From positions 4,278,001 through 4,342,000 of the forward strand of contig NZ_CP151803.1 of the NCBI RefSeq assembly GCF_038446955.1: DNA of 64,000 nucleotides. Direction: 5' to 3'. The translations under genes and the position numbers were made by a program. How positions within the stretch are numbered: the first letter of the stretch is position 1; each line of letters opens with the position of its first letter. This document shows positions 51,313-60,256 of this stretch, one piece after another. This DNA comes from Pedobacter sp. FW305-3-2-15-E-R2A2. Its GTDB lineage: Bacteria; Bacteroidota; Bacteroidia; Sphingobacteriales; Sphingobacteriaceae. The notes below the pieces were generated by a model that was not told the origin of the DNA, ran no database searches, and was given only the letters and a program-made list of their open reading frames with translations.

Positions 51313-51597
51313 ATGGAACAGTTAAACAAAAAGCCAACATTAGAAGAGTCTTTAGCACTTCTATTAAATCAAAATGAGCGCACTATAGCAATGCTGGACG
51401 GAATTGCAACTAAGGCAGATGAAAATTTCATTAAAATTGAATGTCGATTAAACAAAATTGAAGATCGATTAAGCAAAAATGAAGCTAGACTACATTCATT
51501 GTCTGCAGAAACCTCGACTAATTTTACTAAAGTTGTTGAACAACTTAGTGGCATCAAAGCGGAAATAGTTAAAATAGGTGCTGCAACCCCGTTATGA
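51313..51597 (+). CDS. Short coiled-coil protein
   Basis: A 94-residue hydrophilic protein with heptad-like repeats from about 25 to 90 (KIECRLNKIEDRLSKNEARL; TKVVEQLSGIKAEIVKIGAA). No signal or membrane helix. Such short coiled coils mediate oligomerisation, but the partner is unknown. It is preceded by an AT-rich stretch with a promoter element and converges on the DUF2071-like gene. Confidence 0.65.
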   Translation: MEQLNKKPTLEESLALLLNQNERTIAMLDGIATKADENFIKIECRLNKIEDRLSKNEARLHSLSAETSTNFTKVVEQLSGIKAEIVKIGAATPL

Positions 51598-51633
51598 ACA
51601 ATTCCATGAAGATCAAAAGAAATTTGAGTAAGA

Positions 51634-52350
51634 TCAGGCTTCTGCCGGTGTTGGCACACTGTGCCATTCATGCTCAATTTCGGTCATCAGTAAGGCATGG
51701 TCAAAGACCACTGATCCTCTTGGAAAGATATTTTGATCTTCAAAAAAACTGGAACTGACCTTTGATACCGATAAGGGCCTCATTTCCCATCGGTAAGTCA
51801 GCAGCTGAAGACCATCAAACTGGTTTTTGTTTGGAGAATAACCCAAAGAACCTTTTTCAAAAAAATGAGAAGCATGAGCTAAAGTCTGAAATATAGAGTT
51901 CTCATTTAATTGGTCCGCTTCCTTCGCATCGATAGAAACACCCGTTTGATCAGCGCTTATAAAATCAATATGATACTGACCATCGGCTTCTTTCACATTA
52001 AATTTGGCGAGGTGGTGAACTCCGGGAAACAGACAGCCACCAACAATGGTATTGAGTCTGAGCGAGGTATCTCTTCTGGGGATATAAACCCCTTCCCTAA
52101 CCTCTCCACCTTCATCCCATTCTACCGCAATCCTATGCGCTCCATTTTCTGAAGAAACACCCATTAAATCAGGGAATCCCTTCGGCTTTACCTTTTTCAG
52201 ACGGATTAAGCAGATGCCTACAATTGCCTTGTCTTTATATATTTTAGGACGAAACGGAAAAGGGAGCAGCTCTTGTACCACTTCCGGATCGGCCGTATAA
52301 TTGATTAAAATCCTGCGTTCTATATTACCGTGTATAGTAGGTATCTTCAT
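51634..52350 (-). CDS. DUF2071-like (acetoacetate-decarboxylase-fold) protein
   Basis: A 238-residue protein. The start NIERRILINYTADPEVVQEL, then LPFPFRPKIYKDKAIVGICL and IAVEWDEGGEVREGVYIPRR match the YqjF/DUF2071 family, whose fold resembles acetoacetate decarboxylase. The Lys of that enzyme is not evident, so catalysis is uncertain. Soluble, no signal. It stands alone, convergent with the coiled-coil gene and divergent from the second YCII-ECF module. Confidence 0.75.
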   Translation of the reverse strand: MKIPTIHGNIERRILINYTADPEVVQELLPFPFRPKIYKDKAIVGICLIRLKKVKPKGFPDLMGVSSENGAHRIAVEWDEGGEVREGVYIPRRDTSLRLNTIVGGCLFPGVHHLAKFNVKEADGQYHIDFISADQTGVSIDAKEADQLNENSIFQTLAHASHFFEKGSLGYSPNKNQFDGLQLLTYRWEMRPLSVSKVSSSFFEDQNIFPRGSVVFDHALLMTEIEHEWHSVPTPAEA

Positions 52351-52443
52351 TGCTATATAAAATAAATCAATTATTTTGTCCCTAAACGAACTATCCGATT
52401 GTCAATCTACAAATTAACCAGGTATTTATTAAACAAACGATTT

Positions 52444-52782
52444 ATGAAGGAGTTTTTAATGCTGATCAGAGAAAATGCTGAATATGGAGAAATGACCGCC
52501 GAGCAGATGCAGGATGACATCGAAAAACAAATCAAATGGGTAGAAGAACTGATGGCCAACGGCAATTTTAAAGATGGAAATCCACTTAGCCCTGAAGGAA
52601 GCTATATTAAAGGAAATGTCATTACTGATGGCCCTTATGTAGAAAGTAAAGAATGTATCAGTGGCTATTATTTTTTACTGGCAAATTCTTTGGAAGAAGC
52701 AATTGAACTGGCTAAAGGATGTCCATCATTAGCGCTTGGCGCGAGTGTGGAAGTCAGAGAAGTTATTCAGGTTGAGCAATAA
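52444..52782 (+). CDS. YCII/DGPF-domain protein (second module)
   Basis: A 112-residue protein from the ATG at 52444; an upstream extension to 52399 is less likely. The VITDGPYVESKECISGYYFL block is the DGP(F/Y) signature. It is the second such protein in the window and, like the first, lies directly before an ECF42 sigma gene; the two coding regions overlap by 11 bases. Same inferred role as sensor partner of the sigma factor. The two proteins share the general pattern but are clearly diverged. Confidence 0.88.
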   Translation: MKEFLMLIRENAEYGEMTAEQMQDDIEKQIKWVEELMANGNFKDGNPLSPEGSYIKGNVITDGPYVESKECISGYYFLLANSLEEAIELAKGCPSLALGASVEVREVIQVEQ

Positions 52783-54058
52783 CGAGCACATTCCTCAGTT
52801 AACAGCACATCTTTTCCGTGAAAATTCGGGAAAGATGACTGCTATATTATCCAGGATTTTTGGCTTACAACACCTTGATCTGATCCTGGACATCGTCCAG
52901 GATACCTTTGAGGCCGCATTAACCGGATGGCGATTTAGTGGAATTCCCGACAATCCCTCAGGCTGGTTGATGAAAGTAGCCAAAAACAAAGCACTTAATG
53001 CAGTTAAGAGGGCTCAAAAGAGCGAATCATTTTCTCCTGATCTCGTTTTACCGGCATCCGATGATCTGGAGGATCATTTTGACCGGATCTGTACAGATCA
53101 TGAAATTAAAGACAGTCAGCTCCGCTTGTTAATCATTTGCTGTCAGCCTGTTTTTTCCAGCAGGAACCAAATCATCATCACCTTACATATCTTATCTGGC
53201 TTTGGTGTTCCTGAGATTGCCAACGCCCTGTTGATGAAGCATGAGGCGGTCAAAAAGAGCCTTAGCAGGTGTAAATCATCACTCAAAACTATTCCTCAGC
53301 TACTAAATTTTCCTGCTGTCCTTCCTTCAAATGAACAGACAGAAACACTGCTTCGCATTTTGTATTTAATTTTCAATGAGGGATACAAAACGACAAGAGC
53401 TGAGAAGGGCATCAATAAGGACTTATGTTATGAGGCGATCAGGTTGACTAAACTGCTGTTAAATCCGCAGCAGGCCTGTTACCATCAGGTGAATGCTCAA
53501 CTGGCTTTAATGTTTTTCAACCTTTCGAGGTTTCCTGCACGTTTAACGGAAACCGCAGAATGGCTGAGTTTAGCGGAACAGGACAGAACACTTTGGGAGA
53601 TCAAATTTATTCAGGAAGGTTTTTATTACCTCCAGATCTCCACCCAATCGACACAGGTCCAATGCCTTCATCTGGAAGCCATTATCGCTTCCTTACATTG
53701 TACTGCTCCGAGCTTTAAACAGACAAACTGGACAAAGATTGTCTACCTCTACCAGCAATTGGAACTGATGGAACCAAATTCTCCCTATGTCAGGCTGAAC
53801 AGGATCATCGCACAAAGTTATCTGCAAAATGCAGCAGCTTGTATCAAGGAAATCGATGAATTGGAATTGAGCTCCGGACTACAGCAAAGTTTTCTTTTTT
53901 CTGCGACCAAGGCCGATATCTATCAAAGGATCGGAGAAAGGGACAAAGCCCTACTTGCGTATGAGGAAGCATTTCAACTAAGCAATGCGCCTCTTGACAA
54001 GAAATTTTTACTGCGGAAAATTGCAGAATGTAAATCAGGAAGTAACTGTTTAAAATAA
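52772..54058 (+). CDS. ECF42-type RNA polymerase sigma factor (second module)
   Basis: About 428 residues. There is no ATG near the normal N-terminus; the likely start is TTG at 52772, which gives LSNNEHIPQLTAHLFREN matching the first module and overlaps the YCII stop region, so the two are translationally coupled. Region 2 (LDLILDIVQDTFEAALTGWR) and region 4 (GFGVPEIANALLMKHEAVKK) are followed by a TPR-like extension with the conserved LYLIFNEGYKTTRAEKGINK block (DUF6596). A PhnA-type gene lies 33 bases downstream. Targets unknown. Confidence 0.87.
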   Translation: MSNNEHIPQLTAHLFRENSGKMTAILSRIFGLQHLDLILDIVQDTFEAALTGWRFSGIPDNPSGWLMKVAKNKALNAVKRAQKSESFSPDLVLPASDDLEDHFDRICTDHEIKDSQLRLLIICCQPVFSSRNQIIITLHILSGFGVPEIANALLMKHEAVKKSLSRCKSSLKTIPQLLNFPAVLPSNEQTETLLRILYLIFNEGYKTTRAEKGINKDLCYEAIRLTKLLLNPQQACYHQVNAQLALMFFNLSRFPARLTETAEWLSLAEQDRTLWEIKFIQEGFYYLQISTQSTQVQCLHLEAIIASLHCTAPSFKQTNWTKIVYLYQQLELMEPNSPYVRLNRIIAQSYLQNAAACIKEIDELELSSGLQQSFLFSATKADIYQRIGERDKALLAYEEAFQLSNAPLDKKFLLRKIAECKSGSNCLK

Positions 54059-54091
54059 TTATCTTCGCGCTTTGATACATAATATTAGGAT

Positions 54092-54673
54092 ATGAAACTG
54101 GAAGAACTATTGCTACAGAGAAGCGAAAACAAATGTGAATTGTGCCAATCCGGAGATGCGCTTAGCGTATACGAAGTACCTCCGCAATCAAAGAGCAATG
54201 AAGACAACTGCATCATGGTTTGCGATAAGTGTTTATCTCAGATTGATAATAAAGAAGAACTGGACAGCAAGCATTGGGCTTGTTTAACAGGAAGCATGTG
54301 GAGCGAAGTTCCAGGAGTACAGGTAGTTTCCTGGCGTTTATTGAACCGTCTCAGCAATGAGAGCTGGGCAATGGACAACCTGGATATGATGTATCTGGAC
54401 GAAGAAAGGTTAGCATGGGCAAAATCCGCAGGTCTTGAAAATGGTACCGCAGCAGAATTTCACAAAGATTGTAACGGTAGTATTCTTCAGGCAGGAGATT
54501 CGATTGTTTTAATAAAATCTTTAGATGTAAAAGGTTCTACATTGAATGCGAAGATGGGAACAGTGGTGAAAAACATCCGCCTGGTGGAAAACAATACCGA
54601 TCAGATTGAAGGCAAAATTGAAGGTCAGGTCATTGTGATCCTTACCAAATATACGAGAAAACAAGGCGCCTAA
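54092..54673 (+). CDS. phnA: PhnA/YjdM-type zinc-ribbon protein
   Basis: A 193-residue protein. Zinc ligands: CELC (Cys 15, 18) and VCDKC (Cys 44, 47). The C-terminal half holds DCNGSILQAGDSIVLIKSLD and VKGSTLNAKMGTVVKNIRLV, the conserved PhnA C-terminal domain (SH3-like). Despite the name, this family is not required for phosphonate breakdown and its function is unclear. The first part (SKHWACLTGSMWSEVPGVQV) is also family-like. It follows the second ECF42 gene and a strong terminator follows it. Confidence 0.85.
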   Translation: MKLEELLLQRSENKCELCQSGDALSVYEVPPQSKSNEDNCIMVCDKCLSQIDNKEELDSKHWACLTGSMWSEVPGVQVVSWRLLNRLSNESWAMDNLDMMYLDEERLAWAKSAGLENGTAAEFHKDCNGSILQAGDSIVLIKSLDVKGSTLNAKMGTVVKNIRLVENNTDQIEGKIEGQVIVILTKYTRKQGA

Positions 54674-54697
54674 TCAGCTACGTTTTTTGGAGAAAAG

Positions 54698-54728
54698 GCC
54701 GGTCATTTCTGTTGACCGGCTTTTTTTT
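54698..54728 (+). terminator. Strong intrinsic terminator
   Basis: GCCGGTCA and TGACCGGC form a perfect 8-base stem with a 7-base loop, followed by eight T. It ends the PhnA-type gene. Confidence 0.92.
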
Positions 54729-54760
54729 GATTCAATTTTTATTGCATTTTCTTCAATGTC

Positions 54761-55198
54761 TTAGGAATCAGGTAAAACAGTTTCTTCTTTTTTCGCAGGA
54801 GGAAGCATGATGCTGATCAATCCCATACAAAGACCCATTGGAAGCAAGAAGTCAAAGGAGAAATCCATAAAAATATCCAGATACTCCGCTATTGAATATT
54901 GCTGAAAATCAGACACATACTCTGTATAGGAAAACAACCAGATCGTGAGACTGAAAAAGAGAAAAGGAGTCATAAACCGAAAAAAAACATTGGGATACAA
55001 TATGCCACGGGCCTCCAGGGCAAGAATGACATAGCAGTATATGATCGTAAAAATAAATACTCCGGGACTGCAACTGGCAAAAAAGAACAATGCATATAAC
55101 GAGTCAGAACTTGCCGTGCAGACAATGATCGCAAGCAGGGATACCAATAAAGCAATCGTACAAACCCTTGAGGTTGATAATCGTTGTGACTTTATCAT
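54761..55198 (-). CDS. Membrane protein of unknown function
   Basis: A 145-residue protein with four hydrophobic segments, about 12-32, 34-58, 75-92 and 112-135, and no known motif. Its start codon overlaps the stop of the 342-residue gene by four bases (ATGA-type), so they are translationally coupled in one operon. Function unknown. Confidence 0.65.
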   Translation of the reverse strand: MIKSQRLSTSRVCTIALLVSLLAIIVCTASSDSLYALFFFASCSPGVFIFTIIYCYVILALEARGILYPNVFFRFMTPFLFFSLTIWLFSYTEYVSDFQQYSIAEYLDIFMDFSFDFLLPMGLCMGLISIMLPPAKKEETVLPDS

Positions 55199-56223
55199 TT
55201 TTTATAATTTGTTGATCTGGACCTTAAGATATAACACTGGTAATTCTCGTTGACGATGATTGGGAAGGGCATTGTTTGATCTCTGAAATACTGGAGTTGA
55301 TGATGATAATCCAGGGGAGCTTTTCCCTCAGATTCCTTAACAGTCATTCCTGTCCGCAGTTTTAATGTGTCTTTTCCCAGCATCAGATTTAAATAACCAG
55401 TTCCGTTCCATTCCTTATATCCTTTACTTTCTTTATGGAAATTCGCGAGATACAGATACGGATTAGGTACGCTCAACTGGTCCAGTTTGAATGCTTTAAC
55501 GGAATCCAAGGTACTTTTTTTCTCTCCTCCAGGCATTGCCTCCAGCTCTTTCCCAAATAGAGCATACCATTTGTTCTGAATTAAAAAGATGGTCTTATCC
55601 GTTTTTGTATCGTAAAATCGTCTTCTATCTCCCACGGTAACGCCATTCTTTCCCCAGAGCATCTGATAACCAAAAAATTGAACAAGCGTTGCCTTCTTGT
55701 AAAGAGTTTCATATTGCTGTTGCAAAGCTTTATTTCCGAGTTTTAAATCTTTATTTACAGGTAAATATTCCTGTTTTTCGGGATTACCGTCCAGAAACCA
55801 GGAGTAATAATAATCAGGGTGAATGATGTATTCCCGGTTTAAGCTGATGTCATAGTCTTGAACACGCAGTGAATCCCTGAGCTTGCCATTGGTATCCAGC
55901 CTGTAATATACATTTACGTCGCTGGAATTCGTTTCTTCCTGTAGGGTATGCAACAGGATCATCCCAGTTTTCGGATCCCTCAGCGGAGGAAGGATTTTTC
56001 TTCTGTCCCTGCCATCACCGAACAACAGTTTCAGCTCTAGCGCCTTGCTTTTAGCAGCAGCATCTAAAGGCAGATAACCTGCGTATTGACTTGGCAGAGC
56101 GGGCTGATCAATCGTATTTCTAAATGCGAAATGCAAAATGTGAGTCAGCATAAATAAGCTGATGATCAGTACAAGCAGTATTACATTTGTTTTATAGGGA
56201 TTCCTTTTTTTCAATCCTTCCAT
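55195..56223 (-). CDS. Membrane-anchored protein of unknown function
   Basis: A 342-residue protein with one N-terminal transmembrane helix (TNVILLVLIISLFMLTHILH, about 9-30), then a long extracytoplasmic part with beta-rich segments (NSSDVNVYYRLDTNGKLRDS, SWFLDGNPEKQEYLPVNKDL). No motif recognised. It forms a coupled pair with the four-helix protein downstream. Possibly an envelope or transport accessory pair, but this is a guess. Confidence 0.65.
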   Translation of the reverse strand: MEGLKKRNPYKTNVILLVLIISLFMLTHILHFAFRNTIDQPALPSQYAGYLPLDAAAKSKALELKLLFGDGRDRRKILPPLRDPKTGMILLHTLQEETNSSDVNVYYRLDTNGKLRDSLRVQDYDISLNREYIIHPDYYYSWFLDGNPEKQEYLPVNKDLKLGNKALQQQYETLYKKATLVQFFGYQMLWGKNGVTVGDRRRFYDTKTDKTIFLIQNKWYALFGKELEAMPGGEKKSTLDSVKAFKLDQLSVPNPYLYLANFHKESKGYKEWNGTGYLNLMLGKDTLKLRTGMTVKESEGKAPLDYHHQLQYFRDQTMPFPIIVNENYQCYILRSRSTNYKK

Positions 56224-56345
56224 TTATTATTATTCTTACCAGGTACTAAGTAAGCACAATTATTTTTCCTTCCGGGATAAAATTATTAAACCGAACAAAT
56301 TTCTCACAATAATACTACATTTACCTGAACTATAATTAAAAACCA

Positions 56346-57128
56346 ATGAGCAACACCGCAACAGACTTAAAAGAAATTCCCATGGACTGGGATAGCTATT
56401 TCAGCCGCGTAAACGACCTTCCGGCTTCTATACGTTTAAATCTGGCCTTAAACCAGATTGCCCCCATTCCAGGCCTGCCAAAACTACTGTGGTGTGGTGT
56501 AAAGCTCCAAAAACCAGATGAAAATGGATTTACCACCAACGAGGAGTTTCAAACGATTTGTGATATTGAAGACGCGATAGATGCGGCCTTAACCGGGATA
56601 AATGCCCTGTTTACCGCAGCCTTGAAATCCGACGGAAAGCTGGAATTGTTCTTCTATGCCCCAACAAATGAAGGATATGAAAATCTTGTCCAACAGGCAA
56701 TGATGAATTTCCCTGAATACCAGTATGCAACCGATAGTTCTGAAGAGCAAGATTGGAAAACCTATTTTGAATTCCTCTACCCTAACCACTACGAATACAA
56801 ATGCATACAGAACACCAAGGTATTGAGACAGTTGCAACAAAGCGGTGATGTGTTTGAGCTGGAACGTGAAGTTGACCATTGGATCTATTTCAACGCCGAA
56901 CAGGACCTGAACACCTTTGTTGAAGAGGTAAATACTTCCGGATTCAGGGTTTTATCCCAGGACAAACATGATCGTGAAGATTTCCCTTATGTGCTGAACA
57001 TCTCCAGAAAAAACACGGTACTTCCTCATGAAGTAAACCATTATGTATGGGAATTAGTCGAAACCGCAGAAAAGCACAAAGGCTTTTATGATGGCTGGGG
57101 TTGTCCTGTAGCTAAATCTGAAGAATAG
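56346..57128 (+). CDS. DUF695-RraB-like two-domain protein
   Basis: A 260-residue protein. The N-terminal half (about 1-140) resembles DUF695, with MDWDSYFSRVNDLPASIRLN and LELFFYAPTNEGYENLVQQA. The C-terminal half (about 165-255) matches the RraB fold, with EREVDHWIYFNAEQDLNTFV and the ending FYDGWGCPVA. RraB proteins are known as inhibitors of RNase E in Gammaproteobacteria, but Bacteroidota lack a close RNase E target in this form, so the role is uncertain. It overlaps the convergent pncB gene by 17 bases. Confidence 0.82.
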   Translation: MSNTATDLKEIPMDWDSYFSRVNDLPASIRLNLALNQIAPIPGLPKLLWCGVKLQKPDENGFTTNEEFQTICDIEDAIDAALTGINALFTAALKSDGKLELFFYAPTNEGYENLVQQAMMNFPEYQYATDSSEEQDWKTYFEFLYPNHYEYKCIQNTKVLRQLQQSGDVFELEREVDHWIYFNAEQDLNTFVEEVNTSGFRVLSQDKHDREDFPYVLNISRKNTVLPHEVNHYVWELVETAEKHKGFYDGWGCPVAKSEE

Positions 57129-58293
57129 TCTTTGCGAGGTTGATCATCCCCTCCGTTCCGGTATATTTTCCATGTTCGTCGGAGAGCTTCACCACTTCTG
57201 TCCATTCCCCGTCTTTAGGATGCGCTTCGGTCATTTTAATGACGATATTCATCGGATCGGGTCCGGCATCATTGGTGAGATTCGTTCCTATTCCAAAAGA
57301 CATTCCTATTTTATCCCGACAGTGGTCCGCAATGCGGGCTACTTTTTCGTAGTTCAACCCATCAGAAAAAATAATGGTTTTAGATTTAGGATCTATGCCC
57401 ATATTTTGATAATGACTGATCACTTTATCGGCAAAAAGCAGTGGATCGCCACTATCATGCCTCACACCATCGAAAAGTTTGGAGAACATTTTATCAAATT
57501 GCTTAAAGAAAACTTCCGTGGTATAAGTATCCGATAAGGCGATGCCCAGATCTCCGCGATAAACATTTACCCAATGCTCGAGTCCCATAGCATTGGCCAT
57601 TTTAAAACCATATCTCGCTGCATGAAACATGAACCACTCGTGGGCATGCGTTCCAATGGGTTTTGTTTGATGAAGCATGGCCATATGGACATTGCTCGTT
57701 CCGATGAATGAACCTGCCCCGTACTGGCTCAGGGACTGCAAAACCAATCTATGAACCTGATAAGAATACCTCCTACGGGTTCCAAACTCTGCTACGGTAA
57801 CCCCTAAATCCCTTAAACCTTCTATTTTTTTACGGGTAACTTCCACTACTTCTTCATTGCTGATCCTTTCTGAGCCCGTCAGGACATAAAACAGTTCGCA
57901 GATCAGCGACATGAGCGGAACTTCCCATAAAATGGTCCGATACCAAAGGCCCTCTACCTGAACCACAAGCTGGTCGCCATGCTGTTCGATATGTACTTCT
58001 TCCGGTTTATAGCGGTATCCTTCTAAAAAATCCAGATATACCGGATCCAGATACGGACAGTTGACCTGCAGGAAATGTTTCTCTTCGCGACTCAGTTTCA
58101 GTAAAGCCATTTGATCAACCGCTGCTCTCAGTGCTTCTGAAAATCCGGGTGGAAAGGAATGTTTACCCCGGTTGATAAACTTATAACGCGCACTTGCAGC
58201 GGGAAATAAGCGGACCACACCTTGTTGCATCGTGATCTTATAGAAGTCGTTATCCAGAATGGAAGAAAGCGTTACCCTTGGGTTTAGTTGCAT
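57112..58293 (-). CDS. pncB: Nicotinate phosphoribosyltransferase
   Basis: A 393-residue protein, the normal PncB length. Blocks: ILDNDFYKITMQQGVVRLFP near the N-terminus, AEFGTRRRYSYQVHRLVLQS, FIGTSNVHMAMLHQTKPIGT with the phosphorylated His nearby in GTHAHEWFMFHAARYG, and GVRHDSGDPLLFADKVI. It makes nicotinate mononucleotide from nicotinate and PRPP, the first step of NAD salvage. It stands alone and its 3' end overlaps the DUF695-RraB gene by 17 bases, a convergent overlap. Confidence 0.95.
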   Translation of the reverse strand: MQLNPRVTLSSILDNDFYKITMQQGVVRLFPAASARYKFINRGKHSFPPGFSEALRAAVDQMALLKLSREEKHFLQVNCPYLDPVYLDFLEGYRYKPEEVHIEQHGDQLVVQVEGLWYRTILWEVPLMSLICELFYVLTGSERISNEEVVEVTRKKIEGLRDLGVTVAEFGTRRRYSYQVHRLVLQSLSQYGAGSFIGTSNVHMAMLHQTKPIGTHAHEWFMFHAARYGFKMANAMGLEHWVNVYRGDLGIALSDTYTTEVFFKQFDKMFSKLFDGVRHDSGDPLLFADKVISHYQNMGIDPKSKTIIFSDGLNYEKVARIADHCRDKIGMSFGIGTNLTNDAGPDPMNIVIKMTEAHPKDGEWTEVVKLSDEHGKYTGTEGMINLAKTILQI

Positions 58294-58338
58294 CGTTAGC
58301 TTTTGACAAAGTTTGTTCCAAAACTACCGATTTTTGTA

Positions 58339-58731
58339 TTATTTCTTTTTATCCGCAGCGGCAATCACGATCAATGCAATGATCAACAGAAAGCTATATT
58401 CGCAACCTCCTGCACCATGTTCTCCAACAAACCAGCCATTTTCGAGATGAATGATTACAATGCCAAGGGCAATGATTCCAATAAAGCCTGCCGATAACCA
58501 CTTGGTAAAGATTCCGAAAGCAAGCAGAAATCCCCCGATTACCTCATAAACGGTAAGTCCCCAAACTAATGGCGTTCCGTAAACAAAACCTTTGTTGTTT
58601 AAGTAATCGCCAAAGCGGACTACCGTTCCTCCGGTCACACGAATGATGGCATGGGCAAGAAATATGAAGGCCACAGAAAGCCGCAACAACACCAGGCTAT
58701 TTGATAACGTTATAAAAGGAAAATTTTTCAT
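58339..58731 (-). CDS. DoxX-family membrane protein
   Basis: A 130-residue protein with four transmembrane helices (about 10-28, 45-66, 70-88, 105-122). The LVLLRLSVAFIFLAHAIIRV start and the WGLTVYEVIGGFLLAFGIFT block are typical of the DoxX family. Members are linked to redox or thiol stress and to quinol oxidases, but functions differ. It lies 45 bases upstream of pncB on the same strand and may be cotranscribed; a 292-base gap precedes it, in which I find no gene and no clear motif. Confidence 0.82.
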   Translation of the reverse strand: MKNFPFITLSNSLVLLRLSVAFIFLAHAIIRVTGGTVVRFGDYLNNKGFVYGTPLVWGLTVYEVIGGFLLAFGIFTKWLSAGFIGIIALGIVIIHLENGWFVGEHGAGGCEYSFLLIIALIVIAAADKKK

Positions 58732-59023
58732 AAAAACGAGTGCGTATTTAGTTAAATTAAAGCAGGTATACTCAAATTTGTCGATTAACCTTCAGACTTA
58801 CAAGTTATTCTAAAATTATTTAACCTGTTTAACTTCTGTTTAAAAATAATCTTTTTCTACTTGAGACCATTATCTAAGGGTTTTAACCACTCATCAGCTA
58901 TTTGAACATCAGGAATGGTTGATACAATTGTCGTCAATAAAAAAACCACGGGCGCTTGTTTTCTAACGGAATTTACCCTTTATTCGTTACGGGAAAATAT
59001 TTTTTTTATAGAATAGTTATATT

Positions 59024-60163
59024 ATGTCACCAAATAAGCGCTTGAAAGTTGGCCAGGGCCAAATTAGTGGGTATATCTCCATCTTTTTATCCATTCTTGC
59101 CCTCCTGGGGATTTTCTGTTTCCGATACCCTGAACAGCTGACCACTCCTGAATTTCGTGAAATCTATACCGAAGAGGTGGTAGAAATGATGATGACCGTG
59201 GGAATTATTACGTCTTTCTTTTTTGCAGTCCTCAGCCTAATTTTAAGTAAACGAATCAAATGGGCATTAATAGGGACTTCCATAGCGGCTGTTGCCATTA
59301 TACTTGGCGCATTTACCGTTGAAGGACGAAGCGTAGAAAAAACCAACTGGCATTTCGGGCTGGACTGGATGATTCTGGACCTGTTACTGATGACGGCAAT
59401 TTTCATTCCCCTGGAGCTGTTTTTTCCGAAAAACAAATCGCAAACCAAGTTTCATGAGGAATGGAGAACCGACCTGATGTACTTCGTCATCAGTCATTTA
59501 TTTATTCAGTTCTTTGGCATTGTGACTCAAAAACCTGCAGTCTTATTCTTTGGCTGGATCGGATTGGAACAACTGCACTTATGGATCCAGAATCTGCCCT
59601 TTATCCTGGCCTTATTTCTGGCTTTCTTTACCACCGATCTTTTTCAATATTGGGCACATCGCTTTTTCCATACCCGTGTGTACCTGTGGCGCTTTCATTC
59701 CATCCACCATTCGACAAAAAGTATGGATTGGCTGGCAGGGAGCAGGACTCATTTTATGGATATCTTTTTTACCAGAGCAATGACCTTCATCCCTTTATAC
59801 GTTCTTGGATTTTCTACGACTGTTTTCAACGTATACATCATTTTTATTGCTATACATGCGGTACTGATCCATGCGAATACACGGGTAAATTTTGGTCCCT
59901 TGAAATACATTTTCACTACTCCGCAATACCACCATTGGCACCATTGCGAAGACCCGAAGTATTATGGCCATAATTTTGCTTCCATCTTTCCTTTTATCGA
60001 CTGGATGTTTGGCACTTATTACCTGCCTGGAAAGAAGTGGCCTGCCGGCACAGGGGTACATGAGGCACAATATCCTAAGGGTTTTGTCAAACAATCTGTT
60101 TATCCTTTTACCAAAAGTCCTTTTGATACCGACTTAAATATGGACGAGCGCAGCGACCGGTAA
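59024..60163 (+). CDS. Fatty acid hydroxylase/sterol desaturase superfamily protein
   Basis: A 379-residue integral membrane protein. The eight-His di-iron motif is complete: HRFFH (about 217-221), HSIHH (about 230-234), and HHWHH (about 309-313), plus a further His in GHNF. An extra N-terminal unit (about 1-135) has three or four helices not found in the shortest family members. It hydroxylates or desaturates a lipid chain in the membrane with O2. Substrate unknown. Stand-alone, 93 bases before the SRPBCC gene. Confidence 0.9.
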   Translation: MSPNKRLKVGQGQISGYISIFLSILALLGIFCFRYPEQLTTPEFREIYTEEVVEMMMTVGIITSFFFAVLSLILSKRIKWALIGTSIAAVAIILGAFTVEGRSVEKTNWHFGLDWMILDLLLMTAIFIPLELFFPKNKSQTKFHEEWRTDLMYFVISHLFIQFFGIVTQKPAVLFFGWIGLEQLHLWIQNLPFILALFLAFFTTDLFQYWAHRFFHTRVYLWRFHSIHHSTKSMDWLAGSRTHFMDIFFTRAMTFIPLYVLGFSTTVFNVYIIFIAIHAVLIHANTRVNFGPLKYIFTTPQYHHWHHCEDPKYYGHNFASIFPFIDWMFGTYYLPGKKWPAGTGVHEAQYPKGFVKQSVYPFTKSPFDTDLNMDERSDR

Positions 60164-60206
60164 AAAACAGAGGTGAACTCATTGTTTTTCGAAAACAGCA
60201 ATGTAA

Positions 60207-60245
60207 TTTAGTGGTGACAAACAACTTATATTCACCACCACTAAA
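60207..60245. promoter_or_regulatory. Inverted repeat upstream of the SRPBCC gene
   Basis: TTTAGTGGTGA (60207-60217) and TCACCACCACTAAA (60232-60245) are reverse complements apart from one extra CAC triplet. It lies between the hydroxylase stop and the SRPBCC start. It could be an operator or a hairpin; there is no T tract. Confidence 0.4.
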
Positions 60246-60256
60246 CCAGAAAAACA

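Noticed and set aside
59461..59973. 170-codon plus-strand open frame in another frame of the hydroxylase gene
   Set aside because: The hydroxylase frame has all His motifs; the alternative frame has none and only a chance open run.
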